A DNA stretch of 64,000 nucleotides from Hordeum vulgare subsp. vulgare (taxonomy: Eukaryota; Streptophyta; Magnoliopsida; Poales; Poaceae). How positions within the stretch are numbered: position 1 is the stretch's first letter; each line of letters opens with the position of its first letter. Position numbers and translations under genes: made by a program. The stretch spans positions 396,155,581 through 396,219,580 of the forward strand of contig NC_058518.1 in assembly GCF_904849725.1 (NCBI RefSeq). Reading direction: 5' to 3'. Below, piece after piece: positions 1-12,071 of the stretch. The notes under the pieces are model-generated. The model searched no databases and was not told where the DNA came from. It saw nothing but the letters and a program-made list of their open reading frames with translations.

Positions 1-258
1 TTAGTATAGTTGAGTTATATGTGTGGTTACCGAATGTTGTTTGGAGTCCCGGACGAGATCACGAACATCACGAGGGTTTCCAGAATGGTCCCGAAACTAA
101 GATTGATAAATAGGAAGTTGGTGTTTCGATTCCAGAAAGTTTTTGGGCATTGCCGGCAGTGTACCAGGAGTGACGAATGGGTTCCGGAGGCCCAATGGGT
201 GGGCCCACCAGGCCCCAAGGGGTCCACGTGGGTTTATTTGATGTACAATAAGGTATAA
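1..258 (+). repeat. BARE/Angela-type Copia LTR fragment, plus orientation
   Basis: The sequence matches the middle of the LTRs at 42442-44234 (from about 43317) and at 6384-8176. It carries the TTAGTATAGTTGAGTTATAT motif and the later GTACAATAAGGTATAAT block that only element A's LTR shares. It therefore belongs to the A-like subfamily rather than B's. It is cut by the window edge on the left and by an inverted junction on the right, near 258-271. Its parent element cannot be determined here. Confidence 0.8.
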
Positions 259-464
259 TGGGTTCTCCGGTTGGCCCCCGGAACCCATTCATCACTCCCG
301 GTACACTGCTGGCAATGCCCGAAAACTTTCCGAAATCCAAACACCAACTTCCTATTTATCAATCTTCGTTTCCGGACCATTTCGGAAACCCTAGAGATGT
401 CCGTGATCTCATCCGGGACTCCGATCAACCTTTGATCACCAACACATATAACTAAACTATACTA
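1..464. repeat. Imperfect inverted repeat of LTR sequence
   Basis: Positions 1-187 pair with 278-464 as imperfect reverse complements, separated by a spacer of about 90 bp. Both arms are the same LTR segment in opposite orientations: plus on the left, minus on the right as part of element A's 3' LTR. The arms differ at many positions, so the inversion is either old or was built from two different copies. It could be two abutting insertions or a template-switch fold-back; the window edge prevents a decision. Confidence 0.8.
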
Positions 465-1340
465 AAATATCATCGAACCTTAAGTGTGCACACTGTGCGG
501 GTTCGAGAACTATGCAGACATGACCCGAGGCACTTCTCGGTCAATATCCAATAGCGGGACCTGGATGCCCATATTGGATCCTACATATTCTACGAAGATC
601 TTATCGGTTGAACCTCTATTCCAAGGATTCGTATAATCCCGTATATCATTACCTTTGTCCTTCGGTATGTTACTTGCCCGAGTTTTGATCGTCGGTATCC
701 CTATACCTATTTCAATCTCGTTACCGGCAAGTCTCTTTACTCGTTCTGTAATACAAGATCCCATGACTCACACTTGAGTCAGATTGCTTCCAAGGCTTGT
801 GTGTGATGTTGTATTACCGAGTGGGCCCCGAGATACCTCTCCATCACACGGAGTCACAAATCCCAGTCATGATCCATGCTAACTCGATGGACACCTTTGG
901 AGATACCTGTAGAGCAATTTTATAGTCACCCACTAACGTTGTGACGTTTGATACACACAAGGTATTCCTCCCGTCTCAGTGAGTTACATGATCTCATGGT
1001 CATAGGAATGAATACTTGACCCGCAGAAAACAATAGCAACAAAATGACATGATCACATGCTACGTTTATAATTTGGGTTTTGTCCATCACATGATTCTCC
1101 TAATGATGTGATCCCATTATCAAGTGACAACACTTGCCTATGGCTAGGAAACCTTGACCATCTTTGATCAACGAACTAGTCAACTTGAGGCTTACTAGGG
1201 ATAGTGTGTTGTCTATGTATCCAGACATGTATTTGATTTTCCAATCAATACAATTATTGCATGGATAATAAAAGATTATCATGAATAAAGAAATATAATA
1301 ATAACTAATTTATTATTGCCTCTAGGGCATATTTCCAACA
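271..1340 (-). repeat. 3' LTR of Copia element A, 3'-truncated
   Basis: On the minus strand the LTR starts at 1340 with TGTTGGAAATATGCCCTAG and runs left for about 1070 bp. Its partner at 6384-8176 is 1793 bp, so the part carrying the promoter and the LTR end is missing. The sequence switches instead to inverted LTR DNA. Confidence 0.88.
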
Positions 1341-1353
1341 CTCTCCCACTTGC
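1341..1353 (-). other. Polypurine tract of element A
   Basis: Read on the minus strand this is GCAAGTGGGAGAG directly before the 3' LTR. It is the plus-strand priming site normal for this Copia family. Element B has the equivalent site at 42431-42441. Confidence 0.75.
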
Positions 1354-1354
1354 A

Positions 1355-4250
1355 CTAGAGTCAATAATCTAGTTCACATCACTATGTGATTTTAACGAAT
1401 CCAACACCCATACAGTTCTGGGGTTTGATCACGTCTTGCTTGTGAGAGAGGTTTTAGTCAACGGTTCTAAACCTTTCAGATTCATGTGTGCTTTACAAAT
1501 ATTTATGTCATCTTATAGATGCTGCTACTACATGCTATTCAGAATATTCCAAATATCGACTCTACTATATGAATCCATTTTACTACTCAGAGTTATTCGG
1601 ATTAGTGTCAAAGATTGCATCGATGTAACCCTTTACGAAAAACTCTTTAACCACCTCCATAATCGAGAAAAATTTGTTAGTCCATTAATTACTAAGGATA
1701 ACTTCGACTGTTGTTTAGTGATTCAATCATGGATCACTCTGTGTACCTCTTAACAGACTTGTGGAAAGGCACACGTCAGGTGCGGTACACAGCATGGCAT
1801 ACTTTAGAGTCTATGGCTAAGGCACAGGGGATGACCTTCGTCGTTTCTCTTTCTTTTGTCGTGGTCGGGTTTTGAGTCTTACGGAAATTCAAACCTTACA
1901 ACACAGCCAAGAACTCGTTCTTTGCTGATCTATTTTGAACTCCTTCAAAAACATGTCAAGGCATGCATTTCATTGAAAGTTCTATTTAGCGTTTTGATCT
2001 ATCTCTATGGATCTTGATGCACAATGTTCAAGTAGCTATATCCAGGCTTTCCTTTGAAAAACTCCTTTCAAACAACCCTTTATGCTTCACAGAAGTTCTA
2101 CATTACTTATGATCAACAATATGTGTACCACATATACTTATCAGAAATTCTATAGTGCTCCCACTCACTTCTTTGGAAATACAAGTTTCTCATAAACCTT
2201 GTATAAACCCAAAAGCTTTGATCATCTCATCAAAGTGTATATTCCAACTCCGAGATGCTTGCACCAGTCCATAGAAGGATCGCTGGAGCTTGCATACTTG
2301 TTAGCATCCTTAGGATCGACAAAACCTTCTGGTTGTGTTACATAAAACCTTTCCTCAAGAAAACCATCGAGGAAACAATGTTTTGATATCCTATGTGCAA
2401 TATTTCATAAATAATGCAGCAACTGCTAACATAATTCCAACAGACTTTTAGCATCGCTACGATTGAGAAAGTCTCATCATAGTCAACTCTTTGAATTTGT
2501 CGGAAACATCTTTGCGACAAGTCGAGCTTTTCTTAATTGTGACTTTTTACCATCATTGTCTGTCTTCCTTTTAAAGATCCATCTTTACTTAATAGTCTTA
2601 CGACCATCAAGTAGTTCTTCCAAAGTCTAAACTTTGTTTTTATACATGGATCCTCTCTCGGATTTCATGGCCTCCAACCATTTGCCGGAATCCGAGCCCA
2701 CCATCGCTTCTCCATAGCTCGTAGGTTCATTGTTGTTCAACAACATGACCTCCAAGACAGGTTTACCGTACCACTCTGTAGTAGTACACAACCATGTCGA
2801 CCTATGAGGTTTGTAGTAACTTGATCTGAAGCTTAATGATCACCATCATTAGTTTCCACTTCAATTGGAGTAGGCGCCACACGAACAACTTCCTGCGCCC
2901 TGGTACACACTGGTTGAAGAGACGGTTCAATAATCTCATCAAGTTTCACCACCCTCCCACTCAATTATTTCGAGAGAAACCTTTCCTCGGGAAAGGACCC
3001 ATTTCTAGAGACAATCACTTTGCTTCCGGATCTGAGATAGGAGATGTACCCAATTGTTTTCGATATCCTATGAAGATGCATTTATCCGCTTTGGGTTCAA
3101 GCTTATCAGACTAAAACTTTTTCACATAAGCATCGCAGCCCCATACTTTCAAGAAACGACAGTTTAGGTTTCTCCAAACCATACTTCATACTGTGTCATC
3201 TCAACGGAAATACGCGGTGCTCTATTTAAAGTGAATGTGGTTGTCTCTAATGCATAACCCATAAATACTAGTGGTAATTCGATAAAATACATCATAGTAT
3301 GCACCATATCAAATAGGGCGCGGTTATGACATTCGTACACACCATCACACTATTGTGTTCTAGGTGGCATGAATTGCGAAACAATTTCCACATTGTCTTA
3401 ACTGTGTACCAGAAATCGCAACTCAGATATTCATCTCTATGATCGTATCGTAGACAGTTTATCCTCTTGTCACAACGATCTTCACTCTGAAATAGCTTTG
3501 AACTTTTCAACATTTCATACTTGTGATTCATCAAGTAAATACTCCTGTATCTACTCAAATCGTCAGTGAAGTAAGAACATAACGATATCCGCTGCGTGCC
3601 TCAGCACTCATTGGACTCCACACACGAAAAATGTATTGCTTCGAACAAGTTACTTTGTTGTTCCATGTGGTATGATTTTGCATGTCTCAAGTGATTAAAA
3701 ATCAAGTGAATCCAAACAATCCATCCGCATGGAGTTTCTTCATGCGTTTATACCAACAAGCATGGTTTGCATGTCTCAAACGTTTCAAAAATGAGTGAGT
3801 ACAAACATCCATCAGCATGGAGTTTCTTCATGCATTTGACACCAACATGACTCAAGTGGCAGTGCCACAAGTAAGTGGTACTATCATTATTACTTTGTAT
3901 CTTTTGGCACCAATATTATGAACATGTGTAACACTACGATCGAGATTCAATGAACCATTGAGGGTAATTATTCAAGCAAATAGAATAACTACTATTCTCT
4001 TTAAATGAATAATCGTATTGCAATAAACACGATCCAATCATGTTCATACTCAACGCAAACACCAAATAACAATTATTTAGGTTTAACACCAATCCCGATG
4101 GTAGAGGGAGCCTGCGATGTTTTTGATCACATCAACCTTGGAAACACTTCCAACACGTATCGTCAGCTTGCCTTTAGCTAGTCTCCTTTTATTCCGTAGC
4201 TTTCATTTCGAGTTACTAATCACTTAGCAACCGAACCGGTAACCAATACC
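1355..4250 (-). pseudogene. Decayed Copia pol (protease, integrase, RT, RNase H) of element A
   Basis: Read on the minus strand from about 4250 to 1355, the sequence parallels element B's polymerase at 30584-33427 and 42285-42388. The region after gag and the GAG-pre-integrase segment lie around 4100-3700, integrase around 3600-3000, and reverse transcriptase and RNase H from about 2750 leftwards. The place where the RT YVDD motif should fall, near 2120, has changed bases and no longer encodes the two aspartates. No frame is open for more than about 100 codons. A short internal duplication lies at about 3729-3840. The gene is non-functional, and the domain limits are approximate because they come from visual comparison with B. 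Confidence 0.8.
3729..3840. repeat. Local tandem duplication in element A pol
   Basis: The phrase CATGGAGTTTCTTCATGC occurs at 3729 and again near 3817, with similar flanks, at an offset of about 86 bp. Element B has a single copy at the equivalent place (about 30897-30925, opposite strand). The duplication therefore arose within A or its lineage. Confidence 0.7.
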
Positions 4251-5110
4251 CTCGTGCTACTAGGAGTACTAGTAAAGTACACATTAATATCATGTATATC
4301 AAATATACATTTGTCGACTTTGCAAGCCTTCTTATCTAACAAGTATCTAGGGTAGCTCCACCTAAGTGACCGTTCCCCTCATAACAGAAGAACTTAGTCT
4401 CGGGTTTGGGTTCAATCTTGGGTTTCTTCATTAGAGCAGCAACTGGTTTGCCGTTTCATGAAGTATCCCTTCTAGCCCTCACCCTTCTTGAAACTAGTGG
4501 TTTTACTAACCATCAACAATTGATGCTCCTTCTTGATTTCTACTTTCGCGGTGTCAAACATTGTGAATCGCTCAAGGATCATCATATCTATCCTTGATAT
4601 GTTACAGTTCATCACGAAGCTCTAGTAGCTTGGTGGCAGTGACTTTGGAGAACCATCACTATCTCATATAGAAGATTTAACTCCCACTTGATTCAAGCGA
4701 TTGATGTACTCAGACAACCTGAGCACATGCTCAACGGTTGAGCTTTTCTCCTTTACTTCGTAGACAAAGAATCTTGTCGGAGGTCTCATACCTCTCAACA
4801 AGGGCATGAGCATGAAATCTCAATTTCATCTCTTAGAACATCTCTTATGTTTCGTGACGTTTCAAAAATGTCTTCGGCGCCTTGCTTCTAAGCCGTTAAT
4901 TATTACGCACTAAACTATCACATAGTCATAATAAACGTGTATGTCATATGTTCACAACATCCACAGACGATGCTCGAGGTGCATCACATCGAGTGGTGCA
5001 TTTAAGGACATAAGCCTTCTGCACAACAATGAGGACAATCCTCAGTTTTACGGACTTAGTCCGCGAAGTTGCTACTATCATCTTTCAACTAAATTTTCTC
5101 TAAGAACATA
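4250..5110 (-). pseudogene. Decayed Copia gag of element A
   Basis: On the minus strand this stretch parallels element B's gag (10060-11013), including the segment around the CCHC zinc knuckle near 4390-4340. Several stops and small indels interrupt it, and the start region near 5110 is changed. Gag would form the cytoplasmic virus-like particle that packages the element RNA. This copy could not make it. The boundaries are approximate. Confidence 0.7.
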
Positions 5111-6368
5111 TAAAAAATAGTAGAGCTATAGCGCAAGCTACATCATAATTCACAAAGACCTTTTGACTATGTTCATGATAATTAGAGTTTAACTAATCAA
5201 ATTACTTAATAAACTCCCACTCAAAAAGTACATCCCTCTAGTCATTTGAGTGGTACATGATCCAAATCCACTAACTCAAGTCCGATCATCACATGTGTTG
5301 AGTATAGCTTCACTGGTAAGCATCTCTATGCTAATCATATCAACTACACGATTCATGCTCAACCTTTCGGTCTCTTGTGTTTTGAGGCCATGTCTGGACA
5401 TGCTAGGCTCGTCAAGTTTAACCCGAGTGTTCCACGTGTGCAACTGTTTTGCACCCGTTGTATGTGAACGTTGAGTCTATCACACTGATCATCACGTGGT
5501 GTCTCGAAACGACGAACTGTCGCAATCGTGCACAGTCGGGGAGAACACAATTTCATGTTGAAATTATAGTGAGAGATCACCTTATAATGCTATCGTCGTT
5601 CTAAGCAAAATAAGGTGCATAAAAGGATTAACATCACATGCAATTCATAAGTCACATGATATGGCCATGATCTTGTGCTTCTTGATCTCCATCACCAAAG
5701 CGCCGGCATGTTCTTCTTGTCATCGGCGCCACACCATGATCTCCATCATCGTGCCGCCATCGAGGTTGTCGTGCTATCTATGCTATTACTACTAAAGCTA
5801 CAACCTAGCAATATAGTAAACACATCTGCAAACACAAACGTTAGTTTAAAGACAACCCTATTGCTCCTGCCCGTTGTCGTAGCATCGACGTGCAAGTCGA
5901 TATTAACTATTACAACATGGTCATCTCATACATCCAATGTATCACATCATGTCTTTGGCCATATCAAATCACAAGCATACCCTGCAAAAACAAGTTAGAC
6001 ATCCTCTAATTTGTTGTTGCATGTTTTACGTGGTTGCTATGGGTATCTAGTATGATCGCATCTTACTTACACAAAAACCACAATGGATATGTGCAAATTG
6101 CTATTTAACCTCTCTCCAAGGACCGCCTCGGTCAAATCCAATTCCACTAAAGTTAAAGAAACATGCACCCGCCAGTCATCTTTATGCAACGAGTTGCATG
6201 TTAGTCGATGAAACCAGTCTCTCGTAAGCGTACAAGTAATGTCGGTCCGGGCCTCTTCAATCCAACAATACCGCTGAATCGAGAAAATACTAAGGAGGGC
6301 AGCAAATCGAACATCAACGCCCACAAAAACTTTTGTGTTCTACTAGAGATAACATCTACGCATGAACC
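5111..6368 (-). other. Untranslated leader of Copia element A
   Basis: About 1.26 kb lies between primer site and gag. It matches the leader of element B (8824-10059) almost end to end in reverse orientation; for example, 5250-5560 corresponds to about 9650-9940. I see no coding signal. A long leader with packaging and translation signals is normal for BARE-type elements. Confidence 0.75.
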
Positions 6369-6382
6369 TGGCTCTGATACCA
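6369..6382 (-). other. Primer binding site (initiator tRNA-Met) of element A
   Basis: On the minus strand this reads TGGTATCAGAGCCA, one base inside the 5' LTR end at 6384. It is the standard Copia site complementary to the 3' end of initiator methionine tRNA, and it appears intact. Confidence 0.9.
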
Positions 6383-6383
6383 C

Positions 6384-8176
6384 TGTTGGGGAACGTTGCA
6401 TGGGAAACAAAAAATTTCCTACGCATACGAAGACCTATCATGGTGATGTCCATCTACGAGAGGAGATTAGATCTACGTACCCTTGTAGATCGCTCAGCAG
6501 GAAGAGTTAAGAAACGCAGTTGATGTAGTGGTACAACTTCGTGATTCAAATCACCGGCGTCCCACGATCCGTCCCACGATCCGTTCCGATATAGCGTCGA
6601 ACGGACGACACCTCCGCGTTCAGCACACGTACAACTCGATGACGATCTCCGCCTTATTGATCCAGCAAGAGAGATGGAGAAGTACTTGAGTTCTCCAGCA
6701 GCATGATGGCATGCCGGTGTTGGTGATGATCTATTCCTGCACGGCTCCGCCCGAGCTCCGCAGAAATCTAATCTAGAGGAAGAACTACGAGGTGTAGGTT
6801 TGAGTTGCACGTGGCAAAGTTGTGTCTCAAAAGCCTTAAACCTCTAGTATATATAGGAGGAGGGGAAAGGCAGCCTTGGGAAGCCTTGGCGCACCAAGGA
6901 AACCCTCCTTGGGTCGGCTGAAGTGGGAGGGAGTAGTCCTTCTCCAATCCCACTTGGATTAGGACTCCTTCCTTATTTTCCCACCTCTTTTGGTTTTTCC
7001 ACTTTTTCCTCATAGGCTTTCCTTGGATGACTTTGTCAGCCTATTATACCTTATTGTACATCCAATAAACCCACGTGGACCCCTTGGGGCGTGGTGGGCC
7101 CACCTAGTGAGCCCCCGGACCCCATTCGTCACTCCCGGTACACTCACGGCAATGCCCGAAAACTTTCCGGAATCCAAACACCAACTTCCTATATATCAAT
7201 CTTCGTTTTCGGACCATTCTGGAAACCCTCGTGTCGTCTGTGATCTCATCGGGGACTCCGAACAACCTTCGGTCACCAACACATATAACTCAACTATACT
7301 AAAACATCATCGAACCTTAAGTGTGCAGACCGTGCGGGTTCGAGAACTATGCAGACATGACCCGAGACACTTCTCAGTTAATATCCAATAGCAGGACCCG
7401 GATGCCCATATTGGATCCTACATATTCTACGAATATCTTATCTGTTGAACCTCTGTGCCAAGGATTCATATAATCCCGTATATCATTCCCTTTGTCCTTC
7501 GGTATGTTACTTGCCCGAGATTTGGTCGTCGGTATCCCTATACCTATTTCAATCTCGTTACCGGCAAGTCTATTTACTCGTTCTGTAATACAAGATCCCA
7601 TGACTCACACTTGAGTCACATTGCTTGCAAGGCTTGTGTGTGATGTTGTATTACCGAGTGGGCCCCGAGATACTTCTCCGTCACATGGAGTGACAAATCC
7701 CAGTCTTGATCCATGCTAACTCAACAGACACCTTCGGACATACCTGTAGAGCACCTTTATAGTCACCCAGTAACGTTCTGACGTTTGATACACACAAGGT
7801 ATTCCTCCGATGTCAGTGAGTTACATGATCTCATGGTCATAGGAATGAATACTTGACACGCAGAAAACAATAGCAACAAATGACACGATCACATGCTACG
7901 TTTATAATTTGGGTCTTGTCCATCACATGATTCACCTAATGATGTGATCCTGTTATCAAGTGACAACACTTGCCTATGGCCAGGAAACCTTGACCATCTT
8001 TGATCAACGAACTAGTCAAGTAGAGGCTCACTAGGGACAGTGTGTTGTATATGTATCCACACGTGTATTTGAGTTTCCAATCAATACAATTATAGTATGG
8101 ATAATAAACAATTATCATGAACAAAGAAACATAATAATAACTAATTTATTATTGCCTCTAGGGAATATTTCCAACA
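6384..8176 (-). repeat. 5' LTR of Copia element A, complete (1793 bp)
   Basis: It runs on the minus strand from TGTTGGAAATATTCCCTAG at 8176 to CGTTCCCCAACA at 6384, 1793 bp with TG...CA ends. The length equals that of element B's 3' LTR. A TATA-like CTATATATAC lies near 6847-6856 in the promoter part. Confidence 0.93.
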
Positions 8177-8809
8177 CATGGCACGACAACGGAAAAATGC
8201 CAAAGGAAAGAAAAAAAGGAAAGAGGGAGGTGGGAAGGACGGAGTGGACTCCTTCCCCCAAACCGAATTGGGGTGGGAGTCCACCTCCTCCCTTCGGCCA
8301 GCGCCCTTGGGGCTCCCTTGAGCCCCAAGTCTAACCCCTACCCTCCTCCTATATATACTGGTGGTTTTAGGGCTGTTGAGACATAACTTTGCCACGTGCA
8401 ACTCAAACCTATACCACGTAGTTCTTCCTCTAGATCGGATTTCTATGGAGCTCGGGCGGAGCCCTGCAGGAGTAGATCATCACCACCACCGGAGCACCAT
8501 CACGCGCCGGAGAACTCATCTACTTCTTCGTCTCTCTTGCTGGATCAAAAAGGTCGAGATCGTCATCGAGCTGTACGTGTGCTGAACGCGGAGGTGCCAT
8601 CTGTTCAGCGCTAGATCAGAACGGATCGTGGGACGACGGTGATTTGAATCATGAAGTTGTACCACTACATCAACCGCGTTTCTTAACGCTTCCCGCCTAG
8701 CGATTTACAAGGGTATGTGTATCTAATCTCCTCTCGTAGATGGACATCACCATGATAGGTCTTCGTGTGCGTAGGAATATTTTTGTTTCCCATGCAACGT
8801 TCCCCAACA
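8177..8809 (+). repeat. 5' LTR of element B, right-hand 633 bp only
   Basis: It corresponds to 43601-44234 of the 3' LTR (634 bp), starting CATGGC and ending GTTCCCCAACA. The left 1159 bp are absent because element A joins here. A TATA-like CTATATATACTGG sits near 8349-8360. Confidence 0.92.
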
Positions 8810-10059
8810 GTGGCATCACGAGCTAGGTTCATGCGTAGATGTTATCTCGAGTAGAACACAAAAGGTTTTGTGGGCGTTGATGTTCGATTTTCTGACCTCC
8901 TTAGTCTTTTCTCAATTCGGCGGTATTGTTGGATAGAAGCATCCCGGACCGACATTACTCTTCCGCTTACGAGAGACTGGTTTCATCGACTAACATGCAA
9001 CTCGTTGCATAAAGATGACTGGCGGGTGCCTGTTCCTTCAACTTTAGTTGAATTGGTTTTGACTGAGGCGGTCCTTGTAGTGAGGTTAAATAGCAATTTT
9101 CACATCTCCGTTGTAGTTTTTGCGTAAGTAAGATGCGATCATACTAGATACCCATAGCAGCCACGTAAACATGCAACAACAAATTAGAGGACGTCTAACT
9201 TGTTTTTGCAGGGTATGCTTCTGATGTGATATGGCCAAAGACATCATGTGATATATTGGATGTATGAGCTGATCATGTTGTAATAGTTAATATCGACTTG
9301 CATGCCGATGCTACGCAACTAGCAGGAGCCATAGGGTTGTCTTTGAACTAATGTTTTTGTTTGCAGATGCGTTTACTATATTGCTAGGTCGTAGCTTTAG
9401 TAGTAATAGCATAGATAGCACGACAACCTCGATGGCGACACGATGATGGAGATCATGGTGTGGCGCCGGTGACAAGAAGAACATGTCGGTGCTTTGGTGA
9501 TGGAGATCAAGAAGCACAAGATAATGGCCATATCATGTCACTTATGAATTGCATGTGATGTTAATCCATTTATGCACCTTATTTTGCTTAGAACGACGGT
9601 AGCATTATAAGGTGATCTCTCACTAAAATTTGGTGAAATTGTGTTCTCCCCGAGTGTGCACCGTTGCGACAGTTCGTCATTTCGAGACACCACGTGATGA
9701 TCGGTTGTGATAGACTCAACATTCACATACAACGGGTGCAAAACAGTTGCACACGCGGAACACTCGGGTTAAACTTGACGAGCCTAGCATGTACAAACAT
9801 GGCCTCGGAACACAAGAGACCGAAAGGTCGAGCATATATCGTATAGTTGATATGATTAGCATAGAGCTGCTTACCACTAAAACTATTCTCAACTCACGTG
9901 ATGATAAGACTTGAGATAGTGGAATTGGATCATGTACCACTCAAATGACTAGAGAGATGCACTTTTTGAGTGGGAGTTTATCCGTAATTTGATTAGTTAA
10001 ACTCTAATTATCTTAAACACAGTCTAAGTCCACTTTGCAATATTTTATGTTGTAGATCA
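8810..10059 (+). other. Leader of element B with a degenerate primer site
   Basis: Just after the LTR the sequence is GTGGCATCACGAGC, a damaged version of the TGGTATCAGAGC primer site that A keeps intact. The remaining 1.2 kb is non-coding leader shared with A in reverse orientation. Confidence 0.75.
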
Positions 10060-11095
10060 ATGGCTCACGCAGTAGCAACCCTGAATTTCAATACGTTCCT
10101 AGAGAAAGCTAAGTTAAAAGATGATGGAAGCAACTTTGTAGACTGGGCTCGTAATCTAAAGTTGCTCCTGCAAGCTGGGAAGAAGGATTATGTCCTTAAT
10201 GCAGCGCTAGGAGATGAACCACCCACTACGTCTAGCCAAGATGTTTTGAACGCCTTCTTAACACGTAAGGAGGACTACTGAGTAGTTCAATGTGCAGGCT
10301 TGTATGACTTAGAACCGGGACTTTAACGTCGCTTTGAGCTTCATGAAGCATATGAGATGTTCCAGGAGTTGAAGTTTATCTTTCAGAAGAACGCTCGGAT
10401 CAAGAGGTATGAGACCTCTGATAAACTATATGCTTGCAAGATGGAGGAGAATTCATATGTCACTGAACATGTGCTCAAAATGTCTGGGTACTCAAACCGT
10501 CTAGCTGAGCTGGGGATTGAACTCCCGCAAGAGGCTATCACTGACAGAATTCTCCAATCACTGCCACCTAGCTATAAGAGCTTTGCGTTGAACTATAACA
10601 TGCAAGGGATGAACAAGTCACCCGGGTAGTTATTCGCGATGCTGAAAGTTGCAGAGTCAAAACTCCGGAAAGAGCATCAAGTGTTGATGGTCAATAAGAC
10701 CACTGGTTTCAAGAGAAACGACAAAGGCAAGAAGGGTAACTCCAAGAAGAGCGGCAAGCCTGTTGCCAATCTGACGAAGAAACCCAATGCTGGACCTAAG
10801 CCAGAAACAGAGTGTTATTATTGCAAGGGAATGGGTCACTCCAAGCGCAACTGCCCCAAGTATTTGGCTGATAAGAAGGCGGCCAAGGAAAAATCAGGTA
10901 TATTTGATATACATGTTGTTGATGTGTACTTAACCAACTCTCTAAGTAGTGCGTGGGTATTTGATACCAGTTTTGTTGTCATATTTGCAACTCGAAGCAG
11001 GACTGCGGAATAAACGAAGGCTGTCGAAGGATGAAGTGATGATGCACGTGGGAAATGGTTCCAAGGTTGATGCAATCGCCGTCGGCACAGTCTCA
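10060..11095 (+). pseudogene. Copia gag and start of protease, element B
   Basis: The start is the ATG at 10060 (MAHAVATLNF). One frame runs to 11013 but is cut by stops at about 10279, 10324 and 10627. The order is the gag N-terminal domain (10060-10281), the central UBN2/Retrotran_gag-like region (10357-10629), a lysine-rich linker, and a CCHC zinc knuckle CYYCKGMGHSKRNC near 10812-10853. The protease start follows, where the expected DTG reads DTS (about 10965), and a TAA stops the frame at 11011. Gag would build the RNA-packaging particle. The CACTA element interrupts the sequence at 11096, shortly after a VGNGSK segment typical of this family. The frame resumes beyond the insertion at 30584. 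Confidence 0.88.
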
Positions 11096-11715
11096 CACTA
11101 CAGGAATCACCTTCTTTGCCGTTTGCCATCACAAACGGCAAAGACAAAATCCTGTACGGCAAAGACAAAACAACAGACGGCAAAGAATCTCACGGCCGGC
11201 AAAATTTCTGCGTCAGCCTACGACGGCATAGGACCTTCTTTGCCGTCTGTCCCCCCAAAGCGGATGGCAAAGCTCTTTGCCGTCAGCTTTCCTTAGTAGC
11301 TGTCGGCAAAGTGCTCGATACGGCAGCCGACAGGCGTTGCCTCCGTTAGGGGTTAACGGAGGCTTTGCCGTCTGCCTCCCCCTTTATCATTGTCGTCAGC
11401 CTCCTCCTCCTCCCCCATCCACTCTTTGTCGTCTGCCTCCTCCTCCTGCCCCCTCCACTATTTGTCGTCTGCCTCCCCTTTATCTTTGTCGTCTGCCTCC
11501 TCCTCCTCCCCCCTCCACTCTTTGCCGTCTGCCTCCTCCTCCCCCCTCCTCTGTGCCCTCTTCTTTGCCGTCTGCCACCCTGGAGGCAGACGGCAAAGAG
11601 CCTATATAGACACCCCAGGATGCACAGCTGGGTGCCATGTGGCACCTTTGCAATCGGCCAGCTGATGGAACAGGTCTTTGCCATCAGCTGGCAGACGGCA
11701 AAGAGCCCATATAGT
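11096..11715. repeat. Left terminal and subterminal repeats of the CACTA element
   Basis: Many copies of TTTGCCGTC and its complement occur in both orientations, for example near 11109, 11145, 11172, 11240, 11275, 11362, 11520, 11565 and 11690. The CTGCCTCCTCCTCC segments between them add a pyrimidine-rich sub-repeat. In En/Spm elements, subterminal repeats are the binding sites of the TNPA protein. That role here is inferred from the family. Confidence 0.85.
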
Positions 11716-12071
11716 ACCTGTTTTTTTTGTTTTATATTATTTCACATCACATATATATATATATATATTTGACATCACATTTATATAATTCACCACACAT
11801 ATATGATATATAGTTCACCACACATATACTTGCCAACACATATATATAATTCACCACACATATATGATATACATATAAATCAATGTCCATCCCCATATAT
11901 CGAAAGAACCAACATACAAAGTATTGCACTGTTTATCCATATATACATATACATATAGTTCGACATTGTTCATCAACTCAAATGAAAATTAGATGATATA
12001 CATATAAAGTTCATCCATCGACATTGTTCAACTCCATGAATGCCAGCTTCCATGCATGTAGTATATCCAAT
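11716..12071 (-). other. AT-rich stretch and putative terminal exon (3' UTR) of the CACTA gene
   Basis: A strong splice acceptor reads CATTTTTGCAG on the minus strand, with the AG at 12073-12072, so an exon would start at 12071 and run left. The following sequence is AT-rich with repeated ACACATATAT blocks (11750-11880) and has no convincing reading frame. It fits a 3' untranslated exon with the polyadenylation region. This is inferred from splice signals only. Confidence 0.5.

Larger units (their letters stand above)
271..8176 (-). mobile_element. Copia LTR retrotransposon A (BARE/Angela type), decayed
   Basis: This is a minus-strand element. Its order from right to left is a complete 5' LTR (8176-6384), a primer site (6382-6369), a long leader, decayed gag and pol, a polypurine tract (about 1353-1341), and a 3' LTR (1340 to about 271) whose last third is missing. 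The internal region aligns by eye along its length with element B: gag, zinc knuckle, integrase, reverse transcriptase and RNase H appear in order. Stops and frameshifts are so dense that no long reading frame survives. The right end abuts element B's LTR exactly at B's LTR position 1160, so A appears to have inserted into B's 5' LTR. The matching left flank has been lost at the inverted junction. The candidate 5-bp target sequence is CATGG at 8177-8181. Confidence 0.88.

Noticed and set aside
1436..5998. Several 60-110-codon frames on both strands in element A
   Set aside because: They do not follow the element's gag-pol direction or lack any domain. The region is decayed pol, gag and leader.
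8361..8614. Small frames in the Copia LTRs (also 6454-6810 and 43785-44125) with similar peptides
   Set aside because: They recur only because the LTR promoter-leader part is repeated. Frames differ between copies and contain no domain.
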